Origin: Mycogone perniciosa
Lineage: Eukaryota; Ascomycota; Sordariomycetes; Hypocreales; Hypocreaceae
Length of the DNA: 30,921 nucleotides
Direction of reading: 5' to 3'
NCBI GenBank assembly: GCA_025331125.1
Contig: JAOALB010000279.1
Span: 1-30,921 of the forward strand
Shown here: positions 21,920 to 30,921 of the stretch, piece after piece
How positions within the stretch are numbered: position 1 is the first letter of the stretch
Layout: the number at the start of each line of letters is the position of its first letter
The notes under the pieces: model-generated
Database searches by the model: none
What the model was told of the DNA's origin: nothing
What the model saw: only the letters and a program-made list of their open reading frames with translations
Translations under genes and position numbers: made by a program

Positions 21920-22760
21920 TACTTAAGCTGTAAACTTAATCCACAACATATATACCTATTTCCTTCGCCTTTACTTTTTCTTTAATTGCCTTGCTTTACT
22001 CGATATAGTATTAGTTAATCTAGAGATACTAAGCAGAAATATAATATATATATCTTTTAATGCAGGCGAAAACACTATTTTTTACTTTAAATAGCTTTAA
22101 TTAAGTTGATTTTCTGCATTAAACTATATAATCCCTAGCGTAAAGATTTATTTCCTATAAAGATAGATCCTATATATATAATAAGGCAATATATTAAGAC
22201 TTTATATAGGCGTTAATTTCTTGCCGATATAAAATAGGCAGCTTTAAATACTAAGACTTATTTTTCCTATAATATTATTTGTTTAAATTCGAAAAGTATA
22301 AGCATTTTAAGTTCTTAATAAACTCTATAAACTTTTTCTATATTACCCGATTTAATTAAATATTTACTAACTGCATTATAATACTGTCTTTTAAATACTT
22401 TACCTTAATATTAAAAAGAGAGTAATAAATATTATCAGTTTTATTAAATATAGCCAATATATCTAATAATAACTAATATACTTTATAAGTTTACTTTATA
22501 GTTAAAGAGACTATAATAATAATAAAGTATATTAATAATTTATCAAATAGTTTACAGGTAAAAATATTAGCTTAATACCTTTTAAAAAGTATATATATAA
22601 AATTAAAATACTTTAAAAAATAAAGTATTAGGCAATAGTAATAGCAGCTAAATAAAATCCTTATATCTGGAAATTAATTAAGTTTATATATCTTGCTATC
22701 TATTGCAAGTTTAAATTGCTGTAGGGATAGAATTTTGCTTGGCGGTTTGTATACTAGCCT
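21920..22760 (+). pseudogene. Long ghost reading frame (about 280 codons), unrecognised
   Basis: A single phase gives LALLDIVLVNLEILSRNIIY, SFNAGENTIFYFKQ, ALNYIIPSVKIYFL, LRLYIGVNFLP, LIFPIILFV, KKRVINIISFIKYSQYI and, near the end, NPYIWKLIKFIYLAIYCKFK and NFAWRFVY. Stops are nearly all TAA/TAG. The residue pattern is of a folded, mixed alpha/beta protein. It follows the preceding ghost in a different phase and could be part of the same gene after an intron. Family not recognised. Confidence 0.45.
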
Positions 22761-22812
22761 TAAGTCCCAGTAAGCCCAACATTTAACCGCCTTTTATTTT
22801 CCTTAGGTCGAG

Positions 22813-23430
22813 TCTGGCACAGTACTGCAATAGCGAAAAAGACAACGAAATAACTAAAGGCAAAAGGAGAAGACCGAATTGTAAATAAACTCCGCCTATT
22901 CCCGATTAGTTAGTTTTAAGTTATTTATTAAAATAACTGTTTTTAATTACTATAAATGCCATAAAACAATTAAGGCCAATATAAGCCGGCAGCCATTATA
23001 TTACCCTGCAGGCAATTTACCTTCTCCTATACTAGCAGCTATTATAGTTTATTAAAGGAGCAGTGTATTTTTGCAGGACCTATTAAGTAAAGGGAGAAAT
23101 TAAAAACAGATCACTTACTTTACATTAACCTAGCAATAGTATATTACTTTATAATAGCCTTATATAAATAGGCCTATAATACAGTTAAATACACTAAATA
23201 TATTAAATACTAATAAACATTTAAATCTTTTACAATTAAGGCATTAAGCATTTAAATAAAAAGACTAGATTTTCTCTGGTTATTTAAAGAATACTGCTGG
23301 CTAATATACCTTTATCCGCCTCGACTATATTTTATAGGATAAGCGTCTGCAGGCAGCTTTAAAAGTGTATTTACTGCAGAAGCTTAAAACTTAAAAGAAG
23401 ATACAGCTAGGTAAAAGGATTATTTATACA
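22813..23430 (+). pseudogene. Ghost reading frame with a CxxC/H-like patch, unrecognised
   Basis: One phase reads about 205 codons. It starts with a basic, glutamine-rich region (RKRQRNN), then VFNYYKCHKTIKANISRQPL, YYPAGNLPSPILAAI and SSVFLQDLLSKGRN. The end reads RHQAFKQKDQIFSGYLKNTA and FIRLDYILQDKRLQAALKVY. Part (22,790-22,900) is GC-richer and lightly mutated. It converges tail to tail with the kinase-like ghost on the other strand. The single KCHK is too little to name a zinc-binding fold. Confidence 0.4.
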
Positions 23431-25754
23431 CTAGGCCGATCGCCTTTTCTATCAAATACTTAGTAAACTGCAGCTCTTTCGCAAAGTTATTTTTATGCTT
23501 TTATAGTATCTTGCGCTTCTTTTTTTAGCCTTAGTTATTTAAGCTAATATAGCCTAAAGGTTAGCAGCCGCAGAATTTAGCCTATTTAAAATCTATAATT
23601 ATAATATTACTAGTATTTATATTATATAGTATATTATATATCTTAGCGTTATAATGCAGGACTTAAAATTTATAAAATTACTTTAAAGCCTTAACAGCTC
23701 CTTTAATAAAACTTACCTTAATAGTTTATTTAAAACAATTAAATAAAGGTTTCCTAGCCTAGCTTAAAAGTATAAAATAAATATATACGCTATAGTTATA
23801 ATAGTAAAGTAAAACTAAAATTATATTACTAAGATATATAAGGATATACTTCCTTTAAATTGCCTAAAGTTAGTTATATATTTTATTTTTATATTAAAGA
23901 AAGGTATGGTCTATACCCTTTATACCTTTTATAATTAGTATATAGCTATAAAACAATAGCTGCAGCTTAAAAAGTAACCTTTATAAACCAGTTAAATAAA
24001 GTAGCGTATAATTTATATTATAGCCTTAATTTATAGTAAACTAGGCATAAAGCAGCTAAAAAAACTTAAATTAATTAATATACCTCTTTTTATAATAATT
24101 TACATTTCGGCAGTTTTTATTTAATAATCTATTATATACTAAACTTAAAAGGCATTCTTATATATAGAATAGCTGGCTTTATATAATCGATATAGTCCTT
24201 TAATGCTAGCTTTATTCTGCACTAGCACTATAACTAGAACTCTTTTTTATTAATAATACTATTTCTTTAACTTAGCGAAAAGGGCAAGTTAAATAAACGG
24301 TAAAGGAAAAGGGACCTTTATCTTTATTTATTAATGCTAGATAGGTATTGTTTAGTAGCTTGCATCTAAAATAGGTTTAAATTGGTAAGCGTTTAAATCC
24401 TTTCTAGCGCTAGGCCTTATAAAGGGGATTCTTTAATAATTTAAGTTTGCAATCCTTTAAAGAAATAGTGCGCAAGATATTATTAACCTCTATAGCCTAA
24501 ATATTAAGCCTTTTAGCCTTATTATACTATAACTTAAACAGTATTCTCGCCTTAAAAGCTTAAAGGATAAAAGTAAAGACCTATATAATAGCTGTATAAT
24601 AAAATCTTATTTTATTATTGGCCTATATATTTAATTTTAGTATATATACTAAAAAATATATAATAAAGGGATTATTAGGAATATATATGAAAATAAAGGT
24701 TTACTTTATATATATATAACTATATTAAATGCCTTTATTAATTATATAAAAAAAGAGTTAAATAATAATAGTAGCAGAGAGTTACCTAGTATTAAAGGCA
24801 AAGCCTTTACTTTTTTAATTAATTATATTGCATTCTGGCTAAATTTCTACTTTAAGCCCTTTAATAACTTTATTAACAGTTAGTTTATATAGCGCTTTAT
24901 ATTTAATAGTAAGTGTTATAATATTTTAGCCTTTTAAAGTTTTATATATATAGAATTAGTCCGCCTAGTTCCCTTTTTCCCTTTACTTTATAATATTTTT
25001 TATAAACTAGCATTTTAAAAGTTAAAGCTAAAGCTATGAAAAGAGTATTATATTTACTAAAACTTATATTCTTTATAGACTTAAAAATTAAATTAATAGG
25101 ATTCTTAAAATTTATATAGCTTTTAAATATTATTATTCTTTTAAAGCTAATAGTATTTTATATTAATAGATTATTAAATGCCTCCTTTATTAGCTATTTA
25201 ACTGTATTTTTAATAGTATCCCTTTTAATATATTATAACCTATCTTTACTATTAATTAAATAAAGTAAAGATTTAATATATTACAGTTAATAAAAAGATA
25301 AAAATAGGTATTAAAATGAAAAAAAGGGGCTAATTAAAAGCTAGTTTTAAGTCTCTTTTTATAAAATTAAAAACTTTTTTTAAAAAATAATTTATTTAAA
25401 GTATAGTTAACTAATTAAATTAATTATAGCGCTTTATATAGTTAAATTATATTCTATTACTACTTTAATAGTAATATTAATTAAGTAGCAAGCTTTAATA
25501 TATTAAGGGAGGGTTTATAGCTGCGATTTAATAAATAGTTCTTTAGTTTATTTGCGTTAGCGCTGCTTCTCCGAGGTATAACGCTCCGCTTCCTTACGTC
25601 TTTATTGCTTTTCCTCGCGCTTCTATTGTTTGGCCGATGCATAATGCTCCGCCTCCTTGCGCTTTTATTACTCTTCCTTGCACTTCTATTACTTTTCCTT
25701 ACACTTCTATTGGTCCTCCTAGAGTAAGCGTCATAGCTCTTTAATATCATCCAT
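23420..25754 (-). pseudogene. Fungal protein-kinase-like gene (RIP ghost)
   Basis: From ATG at 25,754 (MDDIKEL) the minus strand encodes a highly charged coiled coil (EKQQKCKEEQQKRKEAEHYA, then QQKREEKQ, EAERYTSEKQ), then TLPQYIKACYLINITIKVVI, which matches the T..EYL..CH..L motif after this coiled coil in a large fungal family. The middle domain, after a frameshift near 24,965, reads ADQFYIYKTLKGQNIITLTI, KYKALYKLT and GLKVEIQPE, the family's IEYK..HKL / ESEIQPE region. Then come YKAQRQKGFKRLPIQT, KPLFNCFK and the kinase core VLHYNAKIYNILY (catalytic HRDxxxxN-like loop, 23,662 leftwards) with IDFKQAKF (DFG-like position), and finally PLGYISLNN and NNFAKELQ. The catalytic Asp is now Asn, a RIP change. 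Phases are consistent across each part. About 780 codons; the gene is dead. The family is often annotated as protein-kinase-like or FunK1-related; its role is unknown. Confidence 0.85.
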
Positions 25755-26700
25755 TCTAGATCATTTACTTAATGCAATAAGTCCGAAAATAATTGCTTTA
25801 GGCTTTATAAGGGCAAAGCTCTTCTAGAATTATCTAAAAAGAGCAGAAAGTATACATTTTGGTTTTTAGTGTTTACAACTAACGCCCCACTCAGCGCGCA
25901 TATACTTATATCTTTATACCAAAATAGCTATAAATAATTAAGATAGCCTACTAGAATGGCCAGATTATATATATAGGAAATCAAATTAATAGAAAGAAAA
26001 CATAAAAAAGAGTGCTATTTAATAAAGGTAGGACTGCTGTATTTTAATTAATTTCGCCAGGTAGCTTTAAAGTAAACTGAATTTCTAGTATAAGCTAAGG
26101 AGCTGCTATATATAAAAGGTTAATAAATTATTATTAACGATAGCTAAGCTTCTAACATTGAGAGGGATATATATACTATATATATATATATATATATATA
26201 TACCTATATACCAGCGTATCCCTCTCTAGGATAAAAACGGCTTACTTATCTTTAAAAACGAATATATATAACATTAAGCTAGGGCACGTCAGTATCAAGT
26301 GCTGAAAGAAGGGTAGGAAAAGCCTATGGAGCCGCTGGGGCTGGCGCAGAGATATATATCCGGAGCGAGCGACTCGCTATATACTGTATATATATACTCC
26401 TAAATTGACACTAAAACAAAGCGCAAATCGCAATAAGGTATAACGAGAAAGCGGCAGCCACTAGCTATCCTCTAACTGCAGGATATTATTTTCCTTTTAA
26501 AGGAAACAACTATTAAAGGCCTATAATTTATAAACAGACAATGCCTATTGTTAATTGTCGGACTTTCATTTATCTGTTTTGCGAAGGATAAAATCCCAGC
26601 AGTTAAAAGTCGATAAATAGACAATATCCGTTTTTGGACTTTTAGAGCGAAGTAGATAAGTCTATACTAAGAGGATCTTTGGCATTTATATATATATGTA
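25755..26700. other. Intergenic RIP DNA with a palindrome and a GC-normal patch
   Basis: Upstream of the kinase-like ghost. No gene readable. Contains the (TA)n palindrome at 26,160-26,226. A patch of ordinary composition at about 26,280-26,460 includes GAGCCGCTGGGGCTGGCGCA and has no reading frame. A segment at 26,640-26,690 resembles, in inverse orientation, part of 6,525-6,580 (ATCCTCTTAGTATA), hinting at another dispersed repeat. Confidence 0.35.
26160..26226. repeat. 67-bp palindrome with (TA)n core
   Basis: Arms GAGAGGGATA (26,160-26,169) and TATCCCTCTC (26,217-26,226) enclose a TA-dinucleotide run. It could fold as a cruciform or be a relic of a very short MITE. The (TA)n core may have grown by replication slippage. 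Confidence 0.6.
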
Positions 26701-27162
26701 TAGTAGAGTGCGAAATGAGTATCCGCAATTTGTATATTAAGAAACTCTCTAAGTATAGGCTAGGCTGCTGCCTACTGTAGCCAGTATTATATAATAACGC
26801 ATATTAGGTTATTTGTTAATATTAACTTAACAAAAGCCACTTATAGCTTTTTAATATTTTATATTAAGATTTTAATCTTTCTTATTCTTAAAACCTAGAA
26901 ATAAGTAACTTAACAATATAGCACTTATAGATTTAAAGTTTTTTCTACTAATAAAGGGATTAAAGCCGCTTTCGGCTATTTCTTACTACTCCCCTCTATA
27001 TTGCAAAAGCGAGATATATATTATATAATAGATTAGGTAAAGATTAAGAAAGTATAGTTAGACTGCGCTGATAGAAGTATAGCTACAGAGCTAAAAGGTA
27101 TAGTCTATGCCCAGAAACTTTCCATTTATAGAAATCGCGGACACTCATTTCGCACTTTACTG
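26701..27162. mobile_element. Tc1/mariner-type MITE, 462 bp with TA target duplication
   Basis: The left end TAGTAGAGTGCGAAATGAGT and the right end, read inverted, CAGTAAAGTGCGAAATGAGT form terminal inverted repeats matching over about 36 bases with few mismatches. TA dinucleotides flank both ends (26,699-26,700 and 27,163-27,164), and an original CAGT start is typical of Tc1/mariner/pogo elements in fungi. The inside has no transposase reading frame. The left repeat carries RIP-type changes (CAG to TAG, GTG to GTA, GCG to GCA) that the right one lacks. Confidence 0.8.
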
Positions 27163-27660
27163 TATATATCATTTATTCAATTTCATTATAGTTATATAAA
27201 TACTATAGTTCCTGCAGCTGAAGGAGTTCTTTTAAAATAAAGATAAGCGGGGTATCCTTTAAGTCAGTAAAATAACTAAAAAAATAAATTAATTCTGCCA
27301 GGTTAAGGTCTAAATAGTTAATACTAATAGTATATATAAAGTATAAAATATAAAAGCTGCAATAACTATATACTATATAAACTGTAATAGATATAGGTGC
27401 AGGGTAATTAAAATAGCCTTTAAAATAGCGACTTGCATTTATAGTTAGCTAAAAAGCTATATATATTACAGAAAGAGTTAATAAGTTTATAAAAAAATAT
27501 AAAGCGCTTTATTTTAATAGTATTTAATAGTAATAATAAAGTATAGGTAAATCGATATTTATTAATTATTAAATAAAAGTAAAAGAAGGTTTATTAAAGC
27601 TATAATTATATTAATATAGGTAAATTTGCATTTAAATTCCCTTTTTTCTCCCCTTTTTCC
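27163..27660. other. RIP-degraded DNA between the MITE and the next ghost
   Basis: AT-rich, no continuous reading frame. A pyrimidine-rich stretch at 27,640-27,675 (CCCTTTTTTCTCCCCTTTTT) immediately precedes the following frame and might be its promoter. Confidence 0.35.
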
Positions 27661-28521
27661 CTTTTTTACCTTTTATTAATACAGGCTGCTATCTAAAGAC
27701 AAAATAATAATAGCGTCCAGCCTACCTATTAAACTGCTTAAAGAGATAACAGTAACAGGCCTACCTTTATTTAATATACTTTAGTTAACAGCGTTAAAAT
27801 AAAGGCTAGCTGTATTCCAGTAATAGATTTAAAGGCAAGCTATATTATCCTATACGCATTGCCTTATATTCTACTGCTATAGTTATTAGTGTTTAAGTAT
27901 AAAAGACAGCTAATTTTAAAATAAAGTTAAAGAGTGCTAAAAGCCTAGGCTAAGTATATAAGTATCGTTGCCGCCAATATATATAAATGCGAGGATATAG
28001 TATAGCCCACTGCTTTATTTATTTAAGCCTAGGATAAAGAGCTAGATTAGTTTACCTAAAAAGCTATTAATAAAGGTAAAGGATAGCTGGGGAGTAGAGG
28101 ATTATTGCGGGAGCCGTTAATATATAATATCAGATATCTATATACCTATTTTATTATAGAGTATAGCCTTAAAGAAAACCCCTGTTTACTAAAAGGCAAT
28201 ACTGCCGCTAGGCAAGCCAAAGGTCTAGTCCGGCAATAGGAGCTATGCGCCTTTTAGGCTAAGGCCGCTGCTCTACTAGCGCCTATTATATAGGATCTAT
28301 ATTACTAGGACGCCGCAGCACTTAAAGCTGCTATATATATCGCCAATAAAGCCCTAGACAGCCTAGTAAATTAAAATAAGTCTAAAGTAGCTATATAACC
28401 AGCTATTAGGCTATTCCAGCAATAGTAGGCAGATAACCTTAAAGTTATATAAGTAGCCGAGGTTAAAAAGGAATAACCGCTAAGCCAGGCTAATGCTTTT
28501 TGCCCTGCTACTGCGCCCTAA
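27661..28521 (+). pseudogene. Alanine/glutamine-rich ghost protein (about 286 codons)
   Basis: One phase runs from about 27,661 to TAA at 28,519, with almost all interruptions TAA/TAG in place of glutamine. The first half is polar and basic (QRDNSNRPTFI, VNSVKIKASCIPVIDLKAS). The second half is less mutated and alanine-rich: GNTAARQAKGLVRQ, AKAAALLAPII, DAAALKAAIYIANKALDSLV, then VAEVKKE and SQANAFCPATAP. The charged alanine-rich helices suggest a coiled coil. The 3' end overlaps by about 40 bases, tail to tail, with the minus-strand frame ending at 28,480. The family is not recognised; an ORF1/Gag-like role is possible but unproven. Confidence 0.5.
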
Positions 28522-29271
28522 ATCTAGTGTATTGAATATATATAGTATATAGGGTCCGCGGTTATATATAGCGGAAACCTAGTAGTTATCGGCATAGAAG
28601 TTAAAGAATGTAGCGATAAGCCGCTTACTATAGATAGCGCGGCGGATGTTCTTAGTGGCCGCGGCGCTAGGGAGGTTAGTGTTAACGAGTTCGGCGTTAG
28701 GGGCAAGGCGCCTGTCTATAATAGATGGGTCTCCCCCGTTCGCCTAAAAGTGGCCCGGGGTATTATCAGGAAACTCAATAAACGTCTCTATTATAAAGAC
28801 AGATCGCTTAATGCCTTGGCCTACAATAGCTATCATAGCCTGGAGGGAGAAGTTATTGGCGAAGCGGCTATACTGGAACAGGAGTAGTACTTGCCGGACT
28901 TCCCAGATATACTGCTGCCATAAGCGCCTATCCACTATTAGAGTGGTAGCAAACTGACCTGTCTTTAGGAGGCCAGGGAACTGCTGGCAGAAGTTATCTG
29001 GGGTCAGGGCGAGTTCGGTTTTATTGGTAATGCCGCAGCCGCTGGGCTACTGCTGGCGCACGTTAAGGACGGGCGGCTGCTGTATATAGGCGGCCTGCAA
29101 GTCAGGAGGTATATCCAGCATCGTCTCGAGGGGCTGCTTTTCTAGGGGTCCCTTGACGTGCATCCAGAGGACTGGCTCTCCTAAAGAGGACAACAAACAA
29201 TACTCTACCGTCACTAATGCACAAAAGTAGGGATTGCTTACTATTACAGTTCTTCTATCACCTCGATTCAT
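28480..29271 (-). pseudogene. Nearly intact unknown gene with three TAG codons (263 codons)
   Basis: From ATG at 29,271 one minus-strand phase reads 263 codons to TAG at 28,480, with TAG only at 29,049-29,047, 28,746-28,744 and 28,581-28,579. The first follows two CAG codons and is best read as a RIP-mutated CAG. An in-frame TGA lies upstream, so this ATG is the first possible start. Segments: VSNPYFCALVTVEYCLLSSL, EPVLWMHVKGPLEKQPLETM, LDIPPDLQAAYIQQPP, NKTELALTPDNFCQQFPGLL, RRLWQQYIWEVRQVLLLFQY, SLQAMIAIVGQGIKRSVFII, NTNLPSAAATKNIRRAIYSK. No membrane helix or motif I recognise. Codon use with many C-ending codons, and the rarity of stops compared with the genes to the left, indicate light RIP at the island margin. 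Confidence 0.6.
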
Positions 29272-29397
29272 TCCACTTTGAGCAGTAAATTTGCTAAAAA
29301 TTGCTCATCTACATATTTTCTATGTCCGGTTCGGTGCCTGCTCGATATCCTGCTCTCCTATAACTTCCGAATGCAGCGTTGTATGCTGGCAATTCCA
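29272..29397. other. Short non-RIP intergenic spacer
   Basis: About 125 bases of ordinary composition between the downstream end of the F-box gene and the start of the preceding minus-strand gene. No site recognised; it would have to hold the terminator of one and the promoter of the other. Confidence 0.4.
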
Positions 29398-30715
29398 CTA
29401 ATTAGTACTCAGTTGTAATCTTTCTGCTGGACTAGCGGTGGTAAGCGTGTGAGTCTTAATGCCAAAGCTCATTTTTCGAAGCCGGCTACCATGATCCAGC
29501 AAGACTTTGAAGCTGCCATTTTGTCTGAATGGCTTCGCTATGTGTTTCGCGTCAGTAACCGCACGTTTCATAGGAACGCAATGTCCACGAATATGTAGTA
29601 TCTTCAGCTTTGATCTCCCAAACGCAGCTCCATTCTGCATGCATGTTAGTCTCGACTCAAGAGGGGATAGGTATTCGTGTTATGGACCCTACCAGATACT
29701 TGATGCGTCGGTATTGTGAGGAGTTCGTATCTCTAATGGTTAATGGGATCCCAAGATACTCCAGAAAAGGGAATAATATTAACACACGCTGGAATTCTTC
29801 CATGTTATAAGTAAGTGCAGACCGTGCATCATGCAAGTGTTGCCTAAAATCAAGGACTAATCATGTTAAGCTTGAGGAATGAGACTCGATAAAGCGGAAA
29901 TCAAGTCTCTCTGCTGCACCGCCAATCCGAAGAGAAAGATCCTCCAGTCGCGTAAATCGGCCTAAAGTAGATAGAAATCTGCTAAGTGTGGGGAGCGATA
30001 CGTTTGCAGCTATTCGTAAAGTCTTTAGATAGAAACTCTGATTTGAATCTAGAAGACGATTGAGGAAAATTTGGGTCCCAGGACACAGATTTAGCTCTAA
30101 TGTGTGAAGTGAACTGAGTATAGGAGTGATAAGCACAGTCAGATCAACTCCTTCCAGACGAAGACTCCTAACATGATGAAATTGAACATTTCTAAACACG
30201 TTCGCCAGTTCAACCCTTGAGAAGGGAGCCGTAAATGCTAGTCGGATATATTTAAGAGATGAGCAATTCAATAAATGCCAACGAATCCAACTTAGCTCCC
30301 CAGTGTTACAAATCTTGGCGCATTCGAGGTAGCTGAGAGCTGGAAAGAATGTCGCTGTGTATAGGCAACTTGTTGTCCATGAGAAGGACTGAATACTGTA
30401 CGATGATGGCAGAATGGTGGAGAGCATGATAGCGAGAAGCGTAGAGTGCCCGCATGTCCAGAACGTGGAGTCTTCATTGCTAACCTCGACCGCCCGAATG
30501 AACTTGCGCACTCTCTCATTTTGACATAGCGTTCGCAGAACAATACTGGTTCCGCGATCAGGATTTCCAGATCGCATTTTGACGTTCACATTTCGATACA
30601 GCAACGGTGTAGCTAGTCTGTGATGAAATCTACTGCACCGGGCAACAGACGCGAGATCTGGAAGCGGCATGAAGGAATAAATCATTATTTGCACCTCAAC
30701 CGGTAATGTTTGCAT
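29398..30715 (-). CDS. F-box/LRR-like protein, in-frame TGA and probable intron
   Basis: F-box proteins link substrates to SCF ubiquitin ligases through Skp1. The first about 45 residues are a standard fungal F-box (LPVEVQIMIYSFMPLPDLAS, ARCSRFHHRLATPLLYRNV). The rest is a degenerate leucine-rich repeat region (LRLEGVDLTVLITPILSSLH, LKTLRIAANVSLPTLSRFL, LEDLSLRIGG). The frame is open for 284 codons to TGA at 29,863-29,861, yet the same phase continues LVLDFRQHLHD for another 67 codons. The pattern SLT-stop-LVLDF suggests a lost serine codon. A likely 58-bp intron (GT at 29,692, branch-like ACTAAC, AG at 29,635) joins phase 0 to a second exon (GRSKLKILHIRGHCVP...) ending at TAG 29,398. The total would be about 419 codons. 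A 65-bp alternative donor (GTATCT, 29,699) gives a shorter end. Composition is ordinary with no RIP. It is either a pseudogene by one nonsense change or a sequence/splicing special case. Confidence 0.75.
29635..29692 (-). other. Predicted intron of the F-box gene
   Basis: On the minus strand it begins GTAGGG, contains GAGACTAACATG (a branch-point-like ACTAAC) 13 bases before the acceptor GCATGCAG, and is 58 bp, a usual size for filamentous ascomycetes. Removing it restores an open frame of 79 codons to the end. A donor seven bases earlier (GTATCT) fits the consensus better but leads into a frame that stops after about 27 codons. Confidence 0.5.
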
Positions 30716-30846
30716 AGTGAAGACTTAGTATGGGGAGCTTTTTAATCGGGCTCGCAGTTTGCTTATATATGTCTTGATAGTTGCAGCGGACCACCAACAC
30801 CGTGCACACGTAAAACCCGCTTTATTAAACGAGGACTGCAATAGAT
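30716..30846. promoter_or_regulatory. Upstream region of the F-box gene
   Basis: 131 bases of ordinary composition between the F-box start codon and the right inverted repeat, where the promoter of the minus-strand gene must lie. On the minus strand CATATATAAGC (about 30,760) is TATA-like. The LTR tip begins immediately beyond. Confidence 0.35.
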
Positions 30847-30921
30847 TGTCACGACCCGACCAGGCCAAGGCCCGGGTCCGGAAGAATATCGGAACGACGG
30901 GCCAATAAGAACATGATCACT
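30847..30921 (+). repeat. Right 75-bp terminal inverted repeat; 5' tip of a Gypsy-type LTR
   Basis: Exact reverse complement of 1-75. It begins TGTCACGACCCGACC at 30,847 and runs out of the window. After the first 15 bases it carries a 42-base GC-rich block absent from the LTR at 1,166 and then resumes the shared ATAAGAAC. No RIP changes separate the two window-edge copies, so they are young or recently homogenised compared with the interior. Confidence 0.85.

Noticed and set aside
25481..25750. A fully open minus-strand frame of 89 codons, very Arg/Ser/Lys-rich
   Set aside because: It is the wrong phase of the kinase-like ghost. The phase starting at 25,754 gives the coiled coil and the TLPQYIKAC motif; the open frame only lacks stops because of purine-rich repeats.
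28524..28706. Open minus-strand frame of 60 codons
   Set aside because: It is in a different phase from the 263-codon minus-strand gene that covers the same bases and has better codon composition.
29507..29810. Two overlapping plus-strand open frames
   Set aside because: They lie opposite the second half of the F-box gene and show no motif; they look like antisense shadows.
1..30921. tRNA, rRNA or CRISPR features
   Set aside because: No cloverleaf, rRNA core sequence or regularly spaced repeat array was seen on either strand; fungal nuclear DNA would not be expected to carry CRISPR.

Overview
The window looks like a heavily mutated, AT-rich island from a filamentous ascomycete (Pezizomycotina). 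Almost everything between about 360 and 28,500 is rich in TpA and poor in CpA and TpG. This is the signature of repeat-induced point mutation (RIP), a premeiotic C-to-T process of these fungi. Many old genes can still be followed as 'ghost' reading frames: long frames interrupted almost only by TAA/TAG where CAA, CAG or TGG would be expected. Only the two edges (about 1-360 and 28,500-30,921) and an LTR region (about 1,166-1,850) keep ordinary base composition.

Layout. The window is bounded by perfect 75-bp inverted repeats (1-75 and 30,847-30,921). Their inner ends are the 5' tip of a Ty3/Gypsy-type LTR (TGTCACGACCCGACC); a related LTR lies at 1,166-1,457. From left to right the interior holds: the integrase C-terminus and chromodomain of a Gypsy element (about 485-1,005); an LTR; a lightly mutated unknown reading frame (1,486-2,187); a probable membrane-protein ghost (2,657-3,925); a ghost BCS1-like AAA ATPase (about 3,925-5,340); an unknown ghost (5,539-6,672); a series of unrecognised ghosts up to about 23,430, one resembling the middle region of fungal Zn2Cys6 regulators and one with a coiled coil; a ghost of a fungal protein-kinase-like family on the minus strand (23,420-25,754); a 462-bp Tc1/mariner-type MITE (26,701-27,162); a pair of convergent unknown reading frames (27,661-28,521 plus, 28,480-29,271 minus); and an F-box/LRR-type gene on the minus strand (29,398-30,715) that escaped RIP but carries one in-frame TGA.

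Interpretation. The kinase-like, BCS1-like and F-box families are typical expanded accessory-gene families of fungi. Together with nested transposons, duplicated coding segments and inverted LTR tips at both edges, this fits a RIP-silenced accessory or mobile island. I could not identify a transposase or tyrosine-recombinase 'captain' for the whole unit, so it may equally be ordinary heterochromatin caught between two oppositely oriented LTRs. Most ghost genes are certainly inactive. Their families were identified by reading through the RIP stops by eye, so boundaries and exon structure are approximate.
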